Shown here piece after piece: positions 1-6,957 of a stretch of DNA of 24,278 bases. Both the position numbers and the translations under genes were made by a program. Each line of letters starts with the position of its first letter. Position 1 is the stretch's first letter. Under the pieces are notes generated by a model. The model was not told the DNA's origin. It was given only the letters and a program-made list of their open reading frames with translations, and did no database searches. Where the stretch lies: assembly GCA_002501855.1 (NCBI GenBank), contig DAOM01000005.1, forward strand, positions 1-24,278, written 5' to 3'. The stretch is from Candidatus Nitrosopolaris nunavutensis. Lineage in GTDB: Archaea; Thermoproteota; Nitrososphaeria; Nitrososphaerales; Nitrososphaeraceae.

Positions 1-2
1 CT

Positions 3-401
3 CAAACATCACAATTATCACAACCAGACCCATCACAGACTAAGACTGCTGCTGAGGACAAAAATGATAATCTTCATAATTTAACAGGGACGTGTTGTTT
101 TCCTCTAGAACCTGGACAAGCACAACATCAATCAAAACATCATAGTGTCGTCAAAGTTATAGTTCATAATCATATAATATTCAAAGCTTGGAATCCCGAG
201 AGAGACGAATTTGTGACGCTGCCACTACGAGCGATAACATTTTACACCACGCTTCAAAATCATATTTGTACTACACTGAGTAACTTCACAGAGCCGATGA
301 ATCATACTCAGACCTTCTTGAATGGCATGCAAATCCAAGTCTTCAAGGAGTATCTATATTCTGGTGTGCCCATGTACCAGCGCTCTAGTATAATTAATTA
401 A
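3..401 (+). CDS. hypothetical protein, 3' end only (5' end outside window)
   Basis: The frame is open from base 3 to the TAA at 399-401, about 132 codons, so the gene enters from upstream and its N-terminus is not visible. The visible part starts with a polar, Gln/Ser/Thr/Asp-rich stretch, probably disordered. It then becomes more ordered, with the segments VVKVIVHNHIIFKAWNPE and TLPLRAITFYTTLQNHICTT. No signal peptide, membrane segment or catalytic motif is visible in this part. I do not recognise the family. An internal GTG at 213 is open in the same frame but lies inside the folded-looking part and is unlikely to be the true start. Confidence 0.6.
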   Translation, partial: QTSQLSQPDPSQTKTAAEDKNDNLHNLTGTCCFPLEPGQAQHQSKHHSVVKVIVHNHIIFKAWNPERDEFVTLPLRAITFYTTLQNHICTTLSNFTEPMNHTQTFLNGMQIQVFKEYLYSGVPMYQRSSIIN

Positions 402-443
402 ACGATAGTTAAAGCTTTAAGCTACGGTCTTCTACATTTTTTA

Positions 444-586
444 TTGTCAACTCAAACTCTAGAGGAACGAGTAACAAAAATGGAAGAATTTGATAAAACT
501 GTAGACCAAGCGCTTTGGGTTCACCAATTCCTACAGCTGAACCAGAACCAACCATGGTTCGAATTAATACTACGGAGATCACATAG
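444..586 (+). pseudogene. small coiled-coil-like ORF with apparent frameshift
   Basis: A TTG at 444 opens a short acidic helical N-terminus (STQTLEERVTKMEEFDKTVD) typical of small archaeal coiled-coil proteins. In that frame the reading then turns into non-protein-like sequence and runs into the opposite-strand gene. A change of frame near 512-515 instead gives a plausible Pro/Thr-rich tail (SPIPTAEPEPTMVRINTTEI) ending at a TAG at 584-586, two bases before the stop of the convergent gene. That neat ending argues that the tail is the real C-terminus and that a 1-2 nt indel separates the halves. Function unknown. The frameshift is inferred from how protein-like each frame looks, not from an alignment. 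Confidence 0.4.
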
Positions 587-587
587 C

Positions 588-1139
588 TCAAAGAAAAATA
601 TTTTGTTTAAGGAAATTTTTATTATATCTTCTCATACCTATCTCTGGATTCACATTTAGGCATGTTATAGGAAGAAGAAATAGTAGTGATGAAACAACAT
701 GGAGCTTATGTATTGCTTCCATTGTTACGATTACAGGAATTACATCATTTTTATCTATATACTTCATGGCCTTATGTATTATTTTTTTAATGTCTCTCTC
801 CAGATTATGCTCGTCAATAAAGACAGTACCTCGACCAAGATCTGGAGATTGAGTGGCATTAACAAAGACAATCTTTCCCTTCTGTTTGCCTATTGCTTTA
901 GACAGATGATCATACCATTTCTTCCGAAGTAATTGAGTACTTATTTCATCTGCCAAATCATCTATTTTAAATGAATCAGTTACCGATCTTGTTGAAAGAC
1001 CATCGTTCTGATCGAAGTGAGTACGATTATAAACATCATGTATTGATTTTACCTCTGCTATTTGATCATTAATCACAAGATCATTCTCCGTGTTTAATGT
1101 TACATCCATTCCTCTTATCTGGCAAATCGATGCAAACAT
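588..1139 (-). CDS. hypothetical protein
   Basis: This is a 183-residue protein if the ATG at 1139 is used; an in-frame TAG lies five codons upstream of it. A second ATG at residue 11 (MDVTLN) is an equally likely start. The central part is a plausible soluble alpha/beta fold: a helical charged region (residues 60-90), a buried strand KIVFVNAT, then VFIDEHNLERDIKKIIHKAM and the strand VIPVIVTMEAIH. The last 30 residues are hydrophobic and then basic and look less natural, so the C-terminus may be frameshifted. No known motif was recognised. It converges on the small ORF ending at 586. Confidence 0.5.
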   Translation of the reverse strand: MFASICQIRGMDVTLNTENDLVINDQIAEVKSIHDVYNRTHFDQNDGLSTRSVTDSFKIDDLADEISTQLLRKKWYDHLSKAIGKQKGKIVFVNATQSPDLGRGTVFIDEHNLERDIKKIIHKAMKYIDKNDVIPVIVTMEAIHKLHVVSSLLFLLPITCLNVNPEIGMRRYNKNFLKQNIFL

Positions 1140-1371
1140 TAATTCAGCCAGCTATATGTAATTCATAGCTTCGATTATAGAATGAAATACCAATGGAGGA
1201 ATGCAAATGGAAATTCAATCGAATCTTTTTGTGGCTTTAAACCAATCACAAAAAGCTGCTTAATAGTTAATTGCTTCAATTTTCGATTTATCCGTTGTAG
1301 GACCGGAGGTTATTCCTGCGTCTTTGCTCTTTTGGAAGAATATATCAGTGTGACATAAAGTATCTTTAGTA

Positions 1372-1647
1372 GTGGGAGCAGTTTTTAGACCCAAAGATCT
1401 CCCAAGCGGTCGCAAGAGGATAATTGAAAACGCAGTAAGGGATTTCAGTCCTGATGTTAAAGATGATGTTGTAAAAATATTAGAATCATGGGGAAGAACA
1501 GGATCGGAAGAAAAACTCAAGGAAATATTAGGTCAAGATAAGGCTGAAAGCTTATTCAAGAAGATTAGAACACGTAAAAACGAGATAACTTATGATGAGC
1601 AGGAAAAACTACAAAATATGTTCAAGGAATCTCTAACCTTTGATTGA
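1372..1647 (+). CDS. hypothetical protein, charged helical
   Basis: A 91-residue, Lys/Glu/Asp-rich, apparently all-helical protein, probably cytosolic. The start is uncertain: GTG 1372 is the first candidate after the in-frame stop at 1351-1353, there is no ATG near it, and no clear ribosome site is seen. The sequence has an amphipathic pattern (DVKDDVVKILESWGRTGSEE) but no recognised domain. It could be the 3' part of a longer gene whose 5' end is lost, because the upstream stretch has protein-like codons in other frames. The 3' end overlaps a possible minus-strand relic at 1622-1735. Confidence 0.5.
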   Translation: MGAVFRPKDLPSGRKRIIENAVRDFSPDVKDDVVKILESWGRTGSEEKLKEILGQDKAESLFKKIRTRKNEITYDEQEKLQNMFKESLTFD

Positions 1648-1735
1648 ACTTGTAATCTGAGTTATACTTTGAAATTTTATTGGACACAATTCCCAGCTCT
1701 TCCTCAATTGTGCTATGGGACAACCTGTGAATAAG
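1622..1735 (-). pseudogene. possible C-terminal relic of a DNA-binding protein
   Basis: On the minus strand an open frame ends at 1622 with a protein-like stretch: HRLSHSTIEEELGIVSNKIS followed by a Lys/Tyr/Asn-rich tail. The pattern resembles a helix-turn-helix, but no start codon and no complete domain are present. It overlaps the 3' end of the plus-strand gene by 26 nt. Open frames of this size are expected by chance in DNA this AT-rich, so the call is weak. Confidence 0.2.
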
Positions 1736-1860
1736 AAAAATGAGTCACTACCTTCGAATCTTATTTCTATAGATCTTCTATATCTGATATTCGTCTTCTT
1801 GGTAAAAATACCACTTCACTAATTCGGTCAGTTTGAGGAAATTAAAAGCCAAGACTCGAA

Positions 1861-2178
1861 TTAAGCATTATAAGATTCGATACTTTGTAAATACAAAGAG
1901 TACGGATTCGTAGCTTCAATAACTATATTACCTGCAAACAGTTCTGGCAAAGGTAGTTCTTGTCGTTTTCTCCAAGGAATTGCAAGAAGCAATACTTCAC
2001 CAAATTTGGCTGCATTCTCTACTGTCATAGGAGTAACATTTGCACCAATTGAAGATACAAGAGGTGGAGGCGATTGCAATCCGCGTGAATTACTTATTGC
2101 TACTTGATGACTGGCATTCACAAAAAGCCTTGCTGCATTTGATCCAAAGATTCCTGAGCGTATAATTCCTATTTTCAT
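1861..2178 (-). pseudogene. truncated F420-dependent NADP reductase-like protein
   Basis: The N-terminal Rossmann half of an F420-dependent NADP oxidoreductase (F420_oxidored family) is recognisable. It begins with MKIGIIRSGIFGSNAARLFV from the ATG at 2176-2178, followed by HQVAISNSRG and the strand VLLLAIPWRKRQELPLPELF. Intact members run about 200 residues and continue after the VIDATNPY-like strand into a dimerisation domain. Here the frame ends about 14 residues after IEATNPY, so the C-terminal half is missing. The nucleotide-binding loop normally reads GIIGSGNIGS; here it is GIIRSGIFGS, with two of the conserved positions replaced. Truncation plus loop erosion suggest a non-functional relic. 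An upstream in-frame ATG at 2223 only adds an unnatural 15-residue extension. Confidence 0.75.
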
Positions 2179-2223
2179 AATAATTCTTTTCCTTCTGACG
2201 AAAGCATCTGCAGCATTATGCAA

Positions 2224-2531
2224 TAACTATTTTTGTCGTTAGCACTCATCAACATCGCAATACATGAGCAGAGTTAAAGAAGTATAAGGTCCAAATACAT
2301 CTCTCAGGTAGTAAAGTGCCGCTCCTGAGTGCCAATGAAAAAAGTGGGCCTTCTGAGATACAATAGATATTATTACTAAAGTTGGGTAATTCTTTGGTGC
2401 GAGTCTAAATCATAGCATTAATAAATTGATATTTTGAAAGCATTTTTCCGAATATAAGTATAATAATACCATGATCAAAAAAATATATATTAGAATTATA
2501 GGCTTTTTTTAAAAAGATTAGAAACGTTCTT
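2224..2531. other. intergenic stretch, possible minus-strand relic
   Basis: No complete gene is seen. On the minus strand a frame is open from about 2414 to the TAA at 2239-2241 without a usable start codon. It reads protein-like in its last part (FFHWHSGAALYYLRDVFGPY), directly upstream of the F420-reductase relic, so it may be another gene remnant. The length is within what chance gives at this base composition. The right half (2440-2520) is very AT-rich and contains TATA-like tracts near 2488-2500. Confidence 0.25.
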
Positions 2532-2654
2532 ATGATACAAGCTGTACCTTTGATTAATGTTATTCGACAAAATACTGTATTTTTGTACCATAACACAAGG
2601 TGCTTCCACGTCTTGAGTCTGATTCTTAATGAAGGAAGTAAACGAAGTGATAAG

Positions 2655-2846
2655 ATGCAGGGTGCTCCACATCTTCTTTTATGTGAATTGTGCATCTGGT
2701 GTGCATCTTGCCTTACCCCGGGTGTTACAGTTGTTAGATGTCCTAACTGCAACTATCACAGAGTAGAATCAATGCCAATCTTAGACAATGAGATCCACAG
2801 GGGTTACAGTTCGGAAGATTGTGTAGGACTTGAAAACTACTCTTAG
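2655..2846 (+). CDS. small zinc-ribbon protein
   Basis: A 63-residue protein from the ATG at 2655. Four Cys pairs or half-pairs lie in the order C10-x2-C13-x2-C16-x2-C19 followed by C29-x2-C32, a zinc-ribbon arrangement, and then an acidic tail. The motif LLLCELCIWCASC and the phrase RVESMPILDNEI look like a small family I associate with Nitrososphaeria, of unknown function. The frame is open further upstream to 2532, but that extension is hydrophobic and unlike the rest; a weak GTGAT ribosome-site-like sequence precedes 2655. The next gene starts 17 nt after the stop on the same strand, so the two may be co-transcribed. Confidence 0.7.
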   Translation: MQGAPHLLLCELCIWCASCLTPGVTVVRCPNCNYHRVESMPILDNEIHRGYSSEDCVGLENYS

Positions 2847-2863
2847 GAAGGTGGATAGTCTAT

Positions 2864-3118
2864 ATGAATATCGCTGAAACAGAGGCGACATTCCCAATCG
2901 TAGCAAAGACATGTGGTTGTAGAGAGAAGAACAAAAGGAAAGTGACGTATCAGTTTATAGATTCTTATCATAGTCTTTGCCTTGATAAGAAAGACGTAAT
3001 ATATGCAGAGCTAGAAGCATGTGAAAGACTTCTTAAATATGCATCAGACGAAGGAGATAAAAAGACCGTCGAATCAGAAATAGCAGAATTAAAAATGGCA
3101 TTAGATCTTTTGACCTAG
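2864..3118 (+). CDS. conserved hypothetical protein, 84 aa
   Basis: An 84-residue soluble protein starting at ATG 2864. It has a short Cys-containing N-terminal part (KTCGCREKNKRKVTY) and then two predicted amphipathic helices rich in Glu, Lys and Leu (VIYAELEACERLLKYA and KTVESEIAELKMALDLL), which may form a helical hairpin. The three Cys are too few for a standard zinc ribbon but could bind metal in a dimer. It follows the zinc-ribbon gene by 17 nt, so co-expression is likely. Family unknown; the compact charged build suggests a cytosolic partner or regulatory protein. Confidence 0.65.
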   Translation: MNIAETEATFPIVAKTCGCREKNKRKVTYQFIDSYHSLCLDKKDVIYAELEACERLLKYASDEGDKKTVESEIAELKMALDLLT

Positions 3119-3139
3119 TCCTGCGTTTGTATACGTGCT

Positions 3140-3199
3140 ATTCCAGTCAAGGAATCATTAGTAAACATATTCGAATCTTTCCAAAAGCACGTACGTGCT
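3140..3199. terminator. inverted repeats between convergent genes
   Basis: Two inverted repeats lie between the convergent genes ending at 3118 and 3246. The first has arms ATTCC/GGAAT (3140-3144 and 3151-3155) with a 6-nt loop. The second is a perfect 14-bp palindrome, AGCACGTACGTGCT, at 3186-3199. There is no T-run after either, so the terminator reading rests on position only. Confidence 0.3.
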
Positions 3200-3245
3200 G
3201 TGCATACCCACTGACTAACTACTAGATCGAAATAGTTTGGTTCAG

Positions 3246-3695
3246 CTACTGAATGAAGTAATCCTTATTCTCAGCTACATAAGGAAGGATTCTCTTTAGG
3301 ATAATTGAATCGGCTTCTGCCTCAATATCAAATGTCAACAATAACAAAAACTTGATCTTTTCACCATTCTTAATTGGAATCGTTGCCCTTACCAACTTTT
3401 CATATCTACTGAGTGAGAATTGTAGATCGCCTATCTTGGATTTGAATTTGTTACGTGTGGCCGCTCGAATGGCTGCTTGAGCAGCCGCCCTTGAAGAGTC
3501 CTCCTGTGTCATTAAGGGTATTAAGCGCCGTCTGTATGCAGTTGCCATAAAATGACCAACATTATCGGCTATTGCAGCAGATCGTATAAAATAATGTCTA
3601 TTGATTATCTCTCTGCAAAAGTTTTGAAAATATTCATCGGCTGCAAGTGTTTTACTGTTGCCGCTTATGCCACTAACCAATAATGTCGGTACCAC
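3246..3695 (-). CDS. DUF6659-like protein
   Basis: A 149-residue protein with features I associate with the thaumarchaeal DUF6659 family: an N-terminal helix (FCREIINRHYFIRSAAIADN), a GHFMATAYRRRLIPLMT segment, then RAAAQAAIRAATRNKFKSKI, YEKLVRATIPI and a final strand LLLLTFDIEAEADSII. The family is thought to have a roadblock/profilin-like alpha/beta fold, possibly involved in small-molecule sensing or complex assembly; this is family-level inference. The first 24 residues overlap the end of the upstream gene by 23 nt in another frame, which indicates an operon but leaves the start uncertain. The real start could lie further in, nearer the AADEYFQNF segment. Confidence 0.6.
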   Translation of the reverse strand: MVPTLLVSGISGNSKTLAADEYFQNFCREIINRHYFIRSAAIADNVGHFMATAYRRRLIPLMTQEDSSRAAAQAAIRAATRNKFKSKIGDLQFSLSRYEKLVRATIPIKNGEKIKFLLLLTFDIEAEADSIILKRILPYVAENKDYFIQ

Positions 3696-4134
3696 TATCT
3701 AAGATTAAATGTTTACTTAGAACATATGTTTTTTCATGACGATTTAATAAGCACACAATGAGGGGTTTGTACTGCACATTGAGTACTACCGTATCGTCCT
3801 TCAACACTTGACAGTCTATGAAATCGGTACTTATCCTTCGCCGCAATACTTTGGCAGGATCATTTTCCATGTCCAGTATGCCAAAGGAAGTCTTCAAAGA
3901 TGGGAAGGCACGAAATCCAGAGGAAATAATATATTCTAAGAGATAAACAGTAAACGGAAAAAGTTTGATTCTAGCAGTTTGACGATCCGAGATAAGTATC
4001 ACTAGTAGCGATCGTATATCATATTGGATATATATAGGAAGGTAATTTTGACCATATGTCCATGATTTGTTAAGAAGATGCACGAAAAGCGATCTTGCAG
4101 TTTTTGTAATTTGGATTAGATGTTCCTCTGACAT
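3673..4134 (-). CDS. hypothetical protein upstream of DUF6659-like gene
   Basis: A 153-residue protein from ATG 4134 with a helical N-terminus (SEEHLIQITKTARSLFVHLL), followed by several beta-rich hydrophobic segments. There is no signal peptide and no full membrane helix; the hydrophobic runs (LLVILISD, FPFTVYLLEYIISSGF) look like core strands. The 3' end overlaps the start of the DUF6659-like gene by 23 nt, so the two are probably translated from one message. Function is not recognised. Confidence 0.55.
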   Translation of the reverse strand: MSEEHLIQITKTARSLFVHLLNKSWTYGQNYLPIYIQYDIRSLLVILISDRQTARIKLFPFTVYLLEYIISSGFRAFPSLKTSFGILDMENDPAKVLRRRISTDFIDCQVLKDDTVVLNVQYKPLIVCLLNRHEKTYVLSKHLILDSGTDIIG

Positions 4135-4178
4135 TGACTAGTTGTAAGGTTGCCCACTTATTTCCTATTCTAATTTCC

Positions 4179-4319
4179 TTATATGAGTCTCTTGAGTTGT
4201 CTATACTGATGGAATGTAGTGGACATCAGGATTGCTATTTGAGCGTTAGTTGAAGCGACTCCAGGAGAATTGCTCTGATTGATCTTCTCTAGAACATATT
4301 GGAATTTCGTTTGAAGCAT
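4179..4319 (-). CDS. possible 46-residue protein
   Basis: An ATG at 4319, preceded by GGAG a few bases upstream, opens a 46-codon frame ending TAA at 4179-4181, 45 nt before the next minus-strand start at 4134. The product is a plausible helical protein: MLQTKFQYVLEKINQSNSPG, then STNAQIAILMS and a basic end. A second minus-strand frame (ATG 4386 to 4246) overlaps it and also reads fairly naturally, so at most one is likely real. No homology is claimed. Confidence 0.3.
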   Translation of the reverse strand: MLQTKFQYVLEKINQSNSPGVASTNAQIAILMSTTFHQYRQLKRLI

Positions 4320-4384
4320 GCTCCGTCTTTTGGCCAGATACCAATTCTTTAATACGCTCGAGGCAACATGTTTGATGAGAGGTC

Positions 4385-4780
4385 ATGGAATCTCAATGTT
4401 ACATTTGCGGATCGAAGTTCGCAACTAAGCAGTGTTACTTTTGTCAACACAAAATCTGTAGCTCTTGCATTGTTCCAGCAGATGTGACTGGGAACTATAG
4501 GACCACAAAATGCATTACATGCGATCGAAGAAAAATAAACAAGATTAGCGTTCTGTCAGTTCTAAAACGAAATAAGTTTATTTTGGGAATATTGGGTGGT
4601 TTCTGGATTTATACTGTTTTTCCACTTCCTTTTTTACAAATGTTCGGAATCAAAATCGATCCAACATCATTTCAGCCTATTTTTATAGCAACCGCTGTCA
4701 TGACTATCCCATTCCTTTTCATGTTGTTTGCTTGGCAGAAACGATCACCAAATAGTAGTGAATCTACAGAGGTTGAATAA
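4385..4780 (+). CDS. membrane protein with N-terminal 8-Cys zinc domain
   Basis: A 131-residue protein. Residues 5-46 hold four CxxC pairs (C5/C8, C17/C20, C25/C28, C43/C46), the spacing of a cross-brace domain binding two zinc ions, as in FYVE/B-box-like folds. After a basic linker come two predicted membrane helices (about residues 63-85 and 99-120) and a short Ser/Glu tail. The zinc domain should therefore sit on the cytoplasmic face as a membrane-anchored interaction module. Archaeal proteins of this build are known mainly as hypothetical proteins. A GAGAGGT motif ends one base before the ATG, which is unusually close for a ribosome site. The minus-strand genes upstream are divergent. Confidence 0.7.
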   Translation: MESQCYICGSKFATKQCYFCQHKICSSCIVPADVTGNYRTTKCITCDRRKINKISVLSVLKRNKFILGILGGFWIYTVFPLPFLQMFGIKIDPTSFQPIFIATAVMTIPFLFMLFAWQKRSPNSSESTEVE

Positions 4781-4889
4781 TTATCTGAAATTGGTTTACT
4801 CTAATAAGGAAAAGGACGACAAGACACAGTTGATTGAATACTAGGTTGTTTGATACCAATCTAGATCGAATCCTATCTAACCGCTATCT

Positions 4890-4918
4890 AAAAGGTTCCT
4901 AGAAATCTATGAACTTTT
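4890..4918. terminator. hairpin between convergent genes
   Basis: AAAAGGTTC (4890-4898) pairs with GAACTTTT (4911-4918) apart from one bulged G, with a 12-nt loop. The right arm ends in TTTT. It sits between convergent genes ending at 4780 and 4964 and could end transcription in both directions. Confidence 0.35.
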
Positions 4919-4963
4919 CAGAATCATAAAATATTTAGATGTATCTGTTAGAATCTTTTATAT

Positions 4964-5452
4964 TTAATCCCTTACTGGAATCGCGGTTCTCCACGTTGAA
5001 TAGTAACTTGGTGTTATCTCCAAGATCACCTCATTTCCCTTTTCTATTTCAGTCAAAAGCCATTTTGCGTTGGGATCGTCCAGAGTTCCGATGTTCTTCA
5101 TGATAAATTTCTTGGCTATGAGGATATTGTGACTAACATCTTCATGGATTTTGACTACTCCTTTACCTCTGACTCCTTTGAATGGAGGCTTGGGATCATC
5201 GATACAATAGGCGATGACATTCGTTTTTCTTAAGTTACGAACTTTCTTAGTTGTCTTAAGTGTATTAATGTAGATTTTGTTAGAGGTATCATCAAAGTAA
5301 TATGCAAGAGGAATTACATTTGGCTCTCCTTTCTCATCTATTAAACCTATGCGAATCAGTAAGTTGTTATTATTATTTGCCATAAAATTTTTCGTTTCTT
5401 CTTCAGTCATTGGGTCACCCATGCCAGGGAAAGCATTAATTATTTTCATCAT
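4964..5452 (-). CDS. pyridoxamine 5'-phosphate oxidase-fold FMN-binding protein
   Basis: A 162-residue protein of the PNPOx-like split-barrel superfamily. Family features in order are the helix TEEETKNFM, the strand LIRIGLIDEKGEPNVIPLAY with the typical GEPNVIP turn, IYINTLKTTKKVRNLRKT (phosphate-binding Lys/Thr region), NVIAYCIDD, FKGVRGKGVVKI, and the C-terminal VILEITPSYYSTW. Such small archaeal proteins bind FMN or F420 and are rarely true pyridoxamine oxidases; the substrate is unknown. There are two adjacent ATG codons (5452 and 5449). A TATA-like tract at 5472-5481 is about 25 nt upstream, so the message is probably leaderless. The gene looks intact. Confidence 0.85.
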   Translation of the reverse strand: MMKIINAFPGMGDPMTEEETKNFMANNNNNLLIRIGLIDEKGEPNVIPLAYYFDDTSNKIYINTLKTTKKVRNLRKTNVIAYCIDDPKPPFKGVRGKGVVKIHEDVSHNILIAKKFIMKNIGTLDDPNAKWLLTEIEKGNEVILEITPSYYSTWRTAIPVRD

Positions 5453-5471
5453 TCTAACCTAAGAGACTCGG

Positions 5472-5481
5472 ATATATATCT
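5472..5481 (-). promoter_or_regulatory. TATA box of the PNPOx-fold gene
   Basis: The minus strand reads GATATATATC at this position, centred about 25 nt upstream of the ATG at 5452. That is the usual archaeal TATA-to-start distance and supports a leaderless transcript. Confidence 0.5.
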
Positions 5482-5492
5482 AAATCAACTAT

Positions 5493-5695
5493 TCATATTG
5501 TTTTTTTGAAGGATAGATCCTTCTTTTTCTTCTCCTTGACTTCTACGTATTCTTTCAATGACTTCAAATTATAGTCATACATATCCTCAAAAAATCCTAC
5601 GAGCTCCAAGGTTCTGCGTCTATTCAATGAATAAAACCTGTTTTTTCCTTGTTTCTTTTCCGCTATCAAATCTGCGTCTTTCAATATACGACAAT
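5493..5695 (-). pseudogene. C-terminal remnant of an ArsR-family regulator
   Basis: The last 67 residues of the frame match the C-terminal half of ArsR-type winged-helix repressors: the end of the recognition helix and wing (HCRILKDADLIAEKKQGKNR, FYSLNRRRTLELV) and the closing helix (FFEDMYDYNLKSLKEYVEV). The frame extends upstream to 5801, but the residues encoded there bear no resemblance to the missing N-terminal helices. Homology stops at about base 5695, exactly where a plus-strand gene remnant begins. The first two or three helices, most of the helix-turn-helix and the promoter are missing, so the fragment cannot act as a normal repressor. Confidence 0.75.
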
Positions 5696-6224
5696 GGGGA
5701 TACCGTCGGCAGAGCATCCGAGGGATCATCCCAGTCCTCAAACATGCACCATTCACCAAAGCGGTTCGGTATGGTTTTTGGCTGATCTTAGTGGAAAACA
5801 AGAACGTACGTGCACCATACCAGCAGGTAAGTCTATTCTAGTCCCACTTCTAACGGGAAATTGTGATGCCGACGGTACTACTCCAGGCGCTCCAGCGAGC
5901 GAGAGCGACCCTGCTCTACGTCAATGTGCTATGAGAGGCGATGAATATGGTGCAATTAGTGCCACCCTAAACGGAAGGAAATTGCAAAATCTAGACCAGT
6001 ATAGGACTGCAAACGGATTTTTTAATTTGACTGTACCAAAAGATAATGCTTACAACAATCGACCTGGCACATGGAGGGCACTTAGCGAAGGTTTCTTTGT
6101 ATTCTTGGAGCCTTTACCTCCTGGAAATCATGATCTCCATCTCACAACTAGCGGTCTTAACCCGTTCAACACTTCCTACAATTACTCTGCAGATTTAATT
6201 TACCACTTAATAGCTAAGCCATGA
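5696..6224 (+). pseudogene. secreted-protein-family remnant lacking its N-terminus
   Basis: From about base 5696 the frame encodes GIPSAEHPRDHPSP, then CTIHQSGSVWFLADLSG, ERTCTIPAGKSILVPLL, the Cys-containing loop, FNLTVP, and GFFVFLEPLPPGNHDLHL. These are the hallmarks of a secreted beta-rich protein family I know from soil Thaumarchaeota, of unknown function. Full-length members begin with a signal peptide and a Trp-rich segment before the SIP-like motif; both are absent. The same frame upstream of 5696 is the antisense of the ArsR remnant and does not resemble a leader peptide. Without a signal sequence the product would not be exported, so the gene is probably dead. The C-terminus looks complete, ending TGA at 6222-6224. 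Confidence 0.7.
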
Positions 6225-6532
6225 CTATCTCAATGAACAGGATGTTGCTGTTTTTGCAATAGATACATGCCCGATATGGATACCAAAAAATCTTACCGAT
6301 CCAACACATAACTTAACCGAAACGCGTAAAGAGATGACTCTCCCAGCTCTTCCTCTTTTCTTTTATTCTACTGTTACTTTTTCAATAAAGAGGAGAATAC
6401 TGTACGATACTGTGTTACGTATGGATATTGTTTGATAAGCAGATTTGCATAAAATTGACTAATAATATAGTATTTTTACAATCTGTGAACCGAACGTTCT
6501 ATTAGGTAGAACTTCCACTATCCTCATATAAT
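6225..6532. other. intergenic stretch with an open but start-less frame
   Basis: Plus-strand frame 6214-6435 is open for 73 codons (containing YLNEQDVAVFAIDTCPIWIP) but has no credible start; open frames of that length are expected by chance here. An inverted repeat with perfect 8-bp arms, TCCTCTTT (6351-6358) and AAAGAGGA (6387-6394), spans a 28-nt loop. AT-rich promoter-like sequence at 6461-6480 precedes the UBP gene. Confidence 0.3.
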
Positions 6533-6799
6533 ATGAAGCAGACAGACACTCATCTTCAACATGTAAATCGAAATATACATGCAAAAACACCAAACGGCTG
6601 TGAAGAATGCTTACAAATTGGTTCTGAGTGGGTACATTTGCGTCTATGTTTGAGCTGTGGTCACGTAGGTTGTTGTGATTCTTCTCCTAATAAGCACGCA
6701 ACAAAACATTTCAAAACTACTGAACACCCCATCATAAAATCTTTTGAGCCAGGTGAAAATTGGGAATGGTGTTATGTGGATAAGACGTTCGTAGAATAG
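6533..6799 (+). CDS. UBP-type zinc finger protein
   Basis: An 88-residue protein consisting almost entirely of one ZnF-UBP domain (residues 21-84). The metal ligands are in place: C23/C26, C39/C42, C47 (followed by C48), H55, H59 and H65, with the family phrases LCLSCGHVGCCDSS, ATKHFKTTEHPIIKSFEPGE and WEWCYVD. In eukaryotes this domain binds the C-terminal Gly-Gly of free ubiquitin. Stand-alone copies are common in archaea and bacteria, where the partner is not known; a ubiquitin-like or C-terminal peptide ligand is speculation. The gene is intact and of normal length and stands alone between two regions of broken genes. Confidence 0.9.
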   Translation: MKQTDTHLQHVNRNIHAKTPNGCEECLQIGSEWVHLRLCLSCGHVGCCDSSPNKHATKHFKTTEHPIIKSFEPGENWEWCYVDKTFVE

Positions 6800-6957
6800 T
6801 ACAACTACTCCATATTAACTCATTCATTTTTGTGTGTATCTAATCCTTCTTTTGTATTGCACCTGACTTATTTGCTATGCAACTGGACTACGTGGTGATC
6901 CATCATTTTTCTTAGCTAGAGAAGATAATGGTTGTTTGATATGATAAATGCGGGCTC

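Noticed and set aside
1201..1263. Twenty-codon ORF with a strong GGAGGA ribosome site (ATG 1201 to TAA 1261).
   Set aside because: The ribosome site is attractive and the peptide (MQMEIQSNLFVALNQSQKAA) is natural, but it is too short to support without conservation data; it may be the truncated start of a lost gene.
2405..2752. Minus-strand open frame opposite the small zinc-ribbon gene.
   Set aside because: The plus strand carries regularly spaced Cys pairs; the minus reading is a composition shadow.
1691..6355. The 15-base word TCCCAGCTCTTCCTC occurs at 1691-1705 and again at 6341-6355.
   Set aside because: A shared word of this length is not improbable in 24 kb, the flanks do not match, and neither copy has a clear setting; treated as chance.
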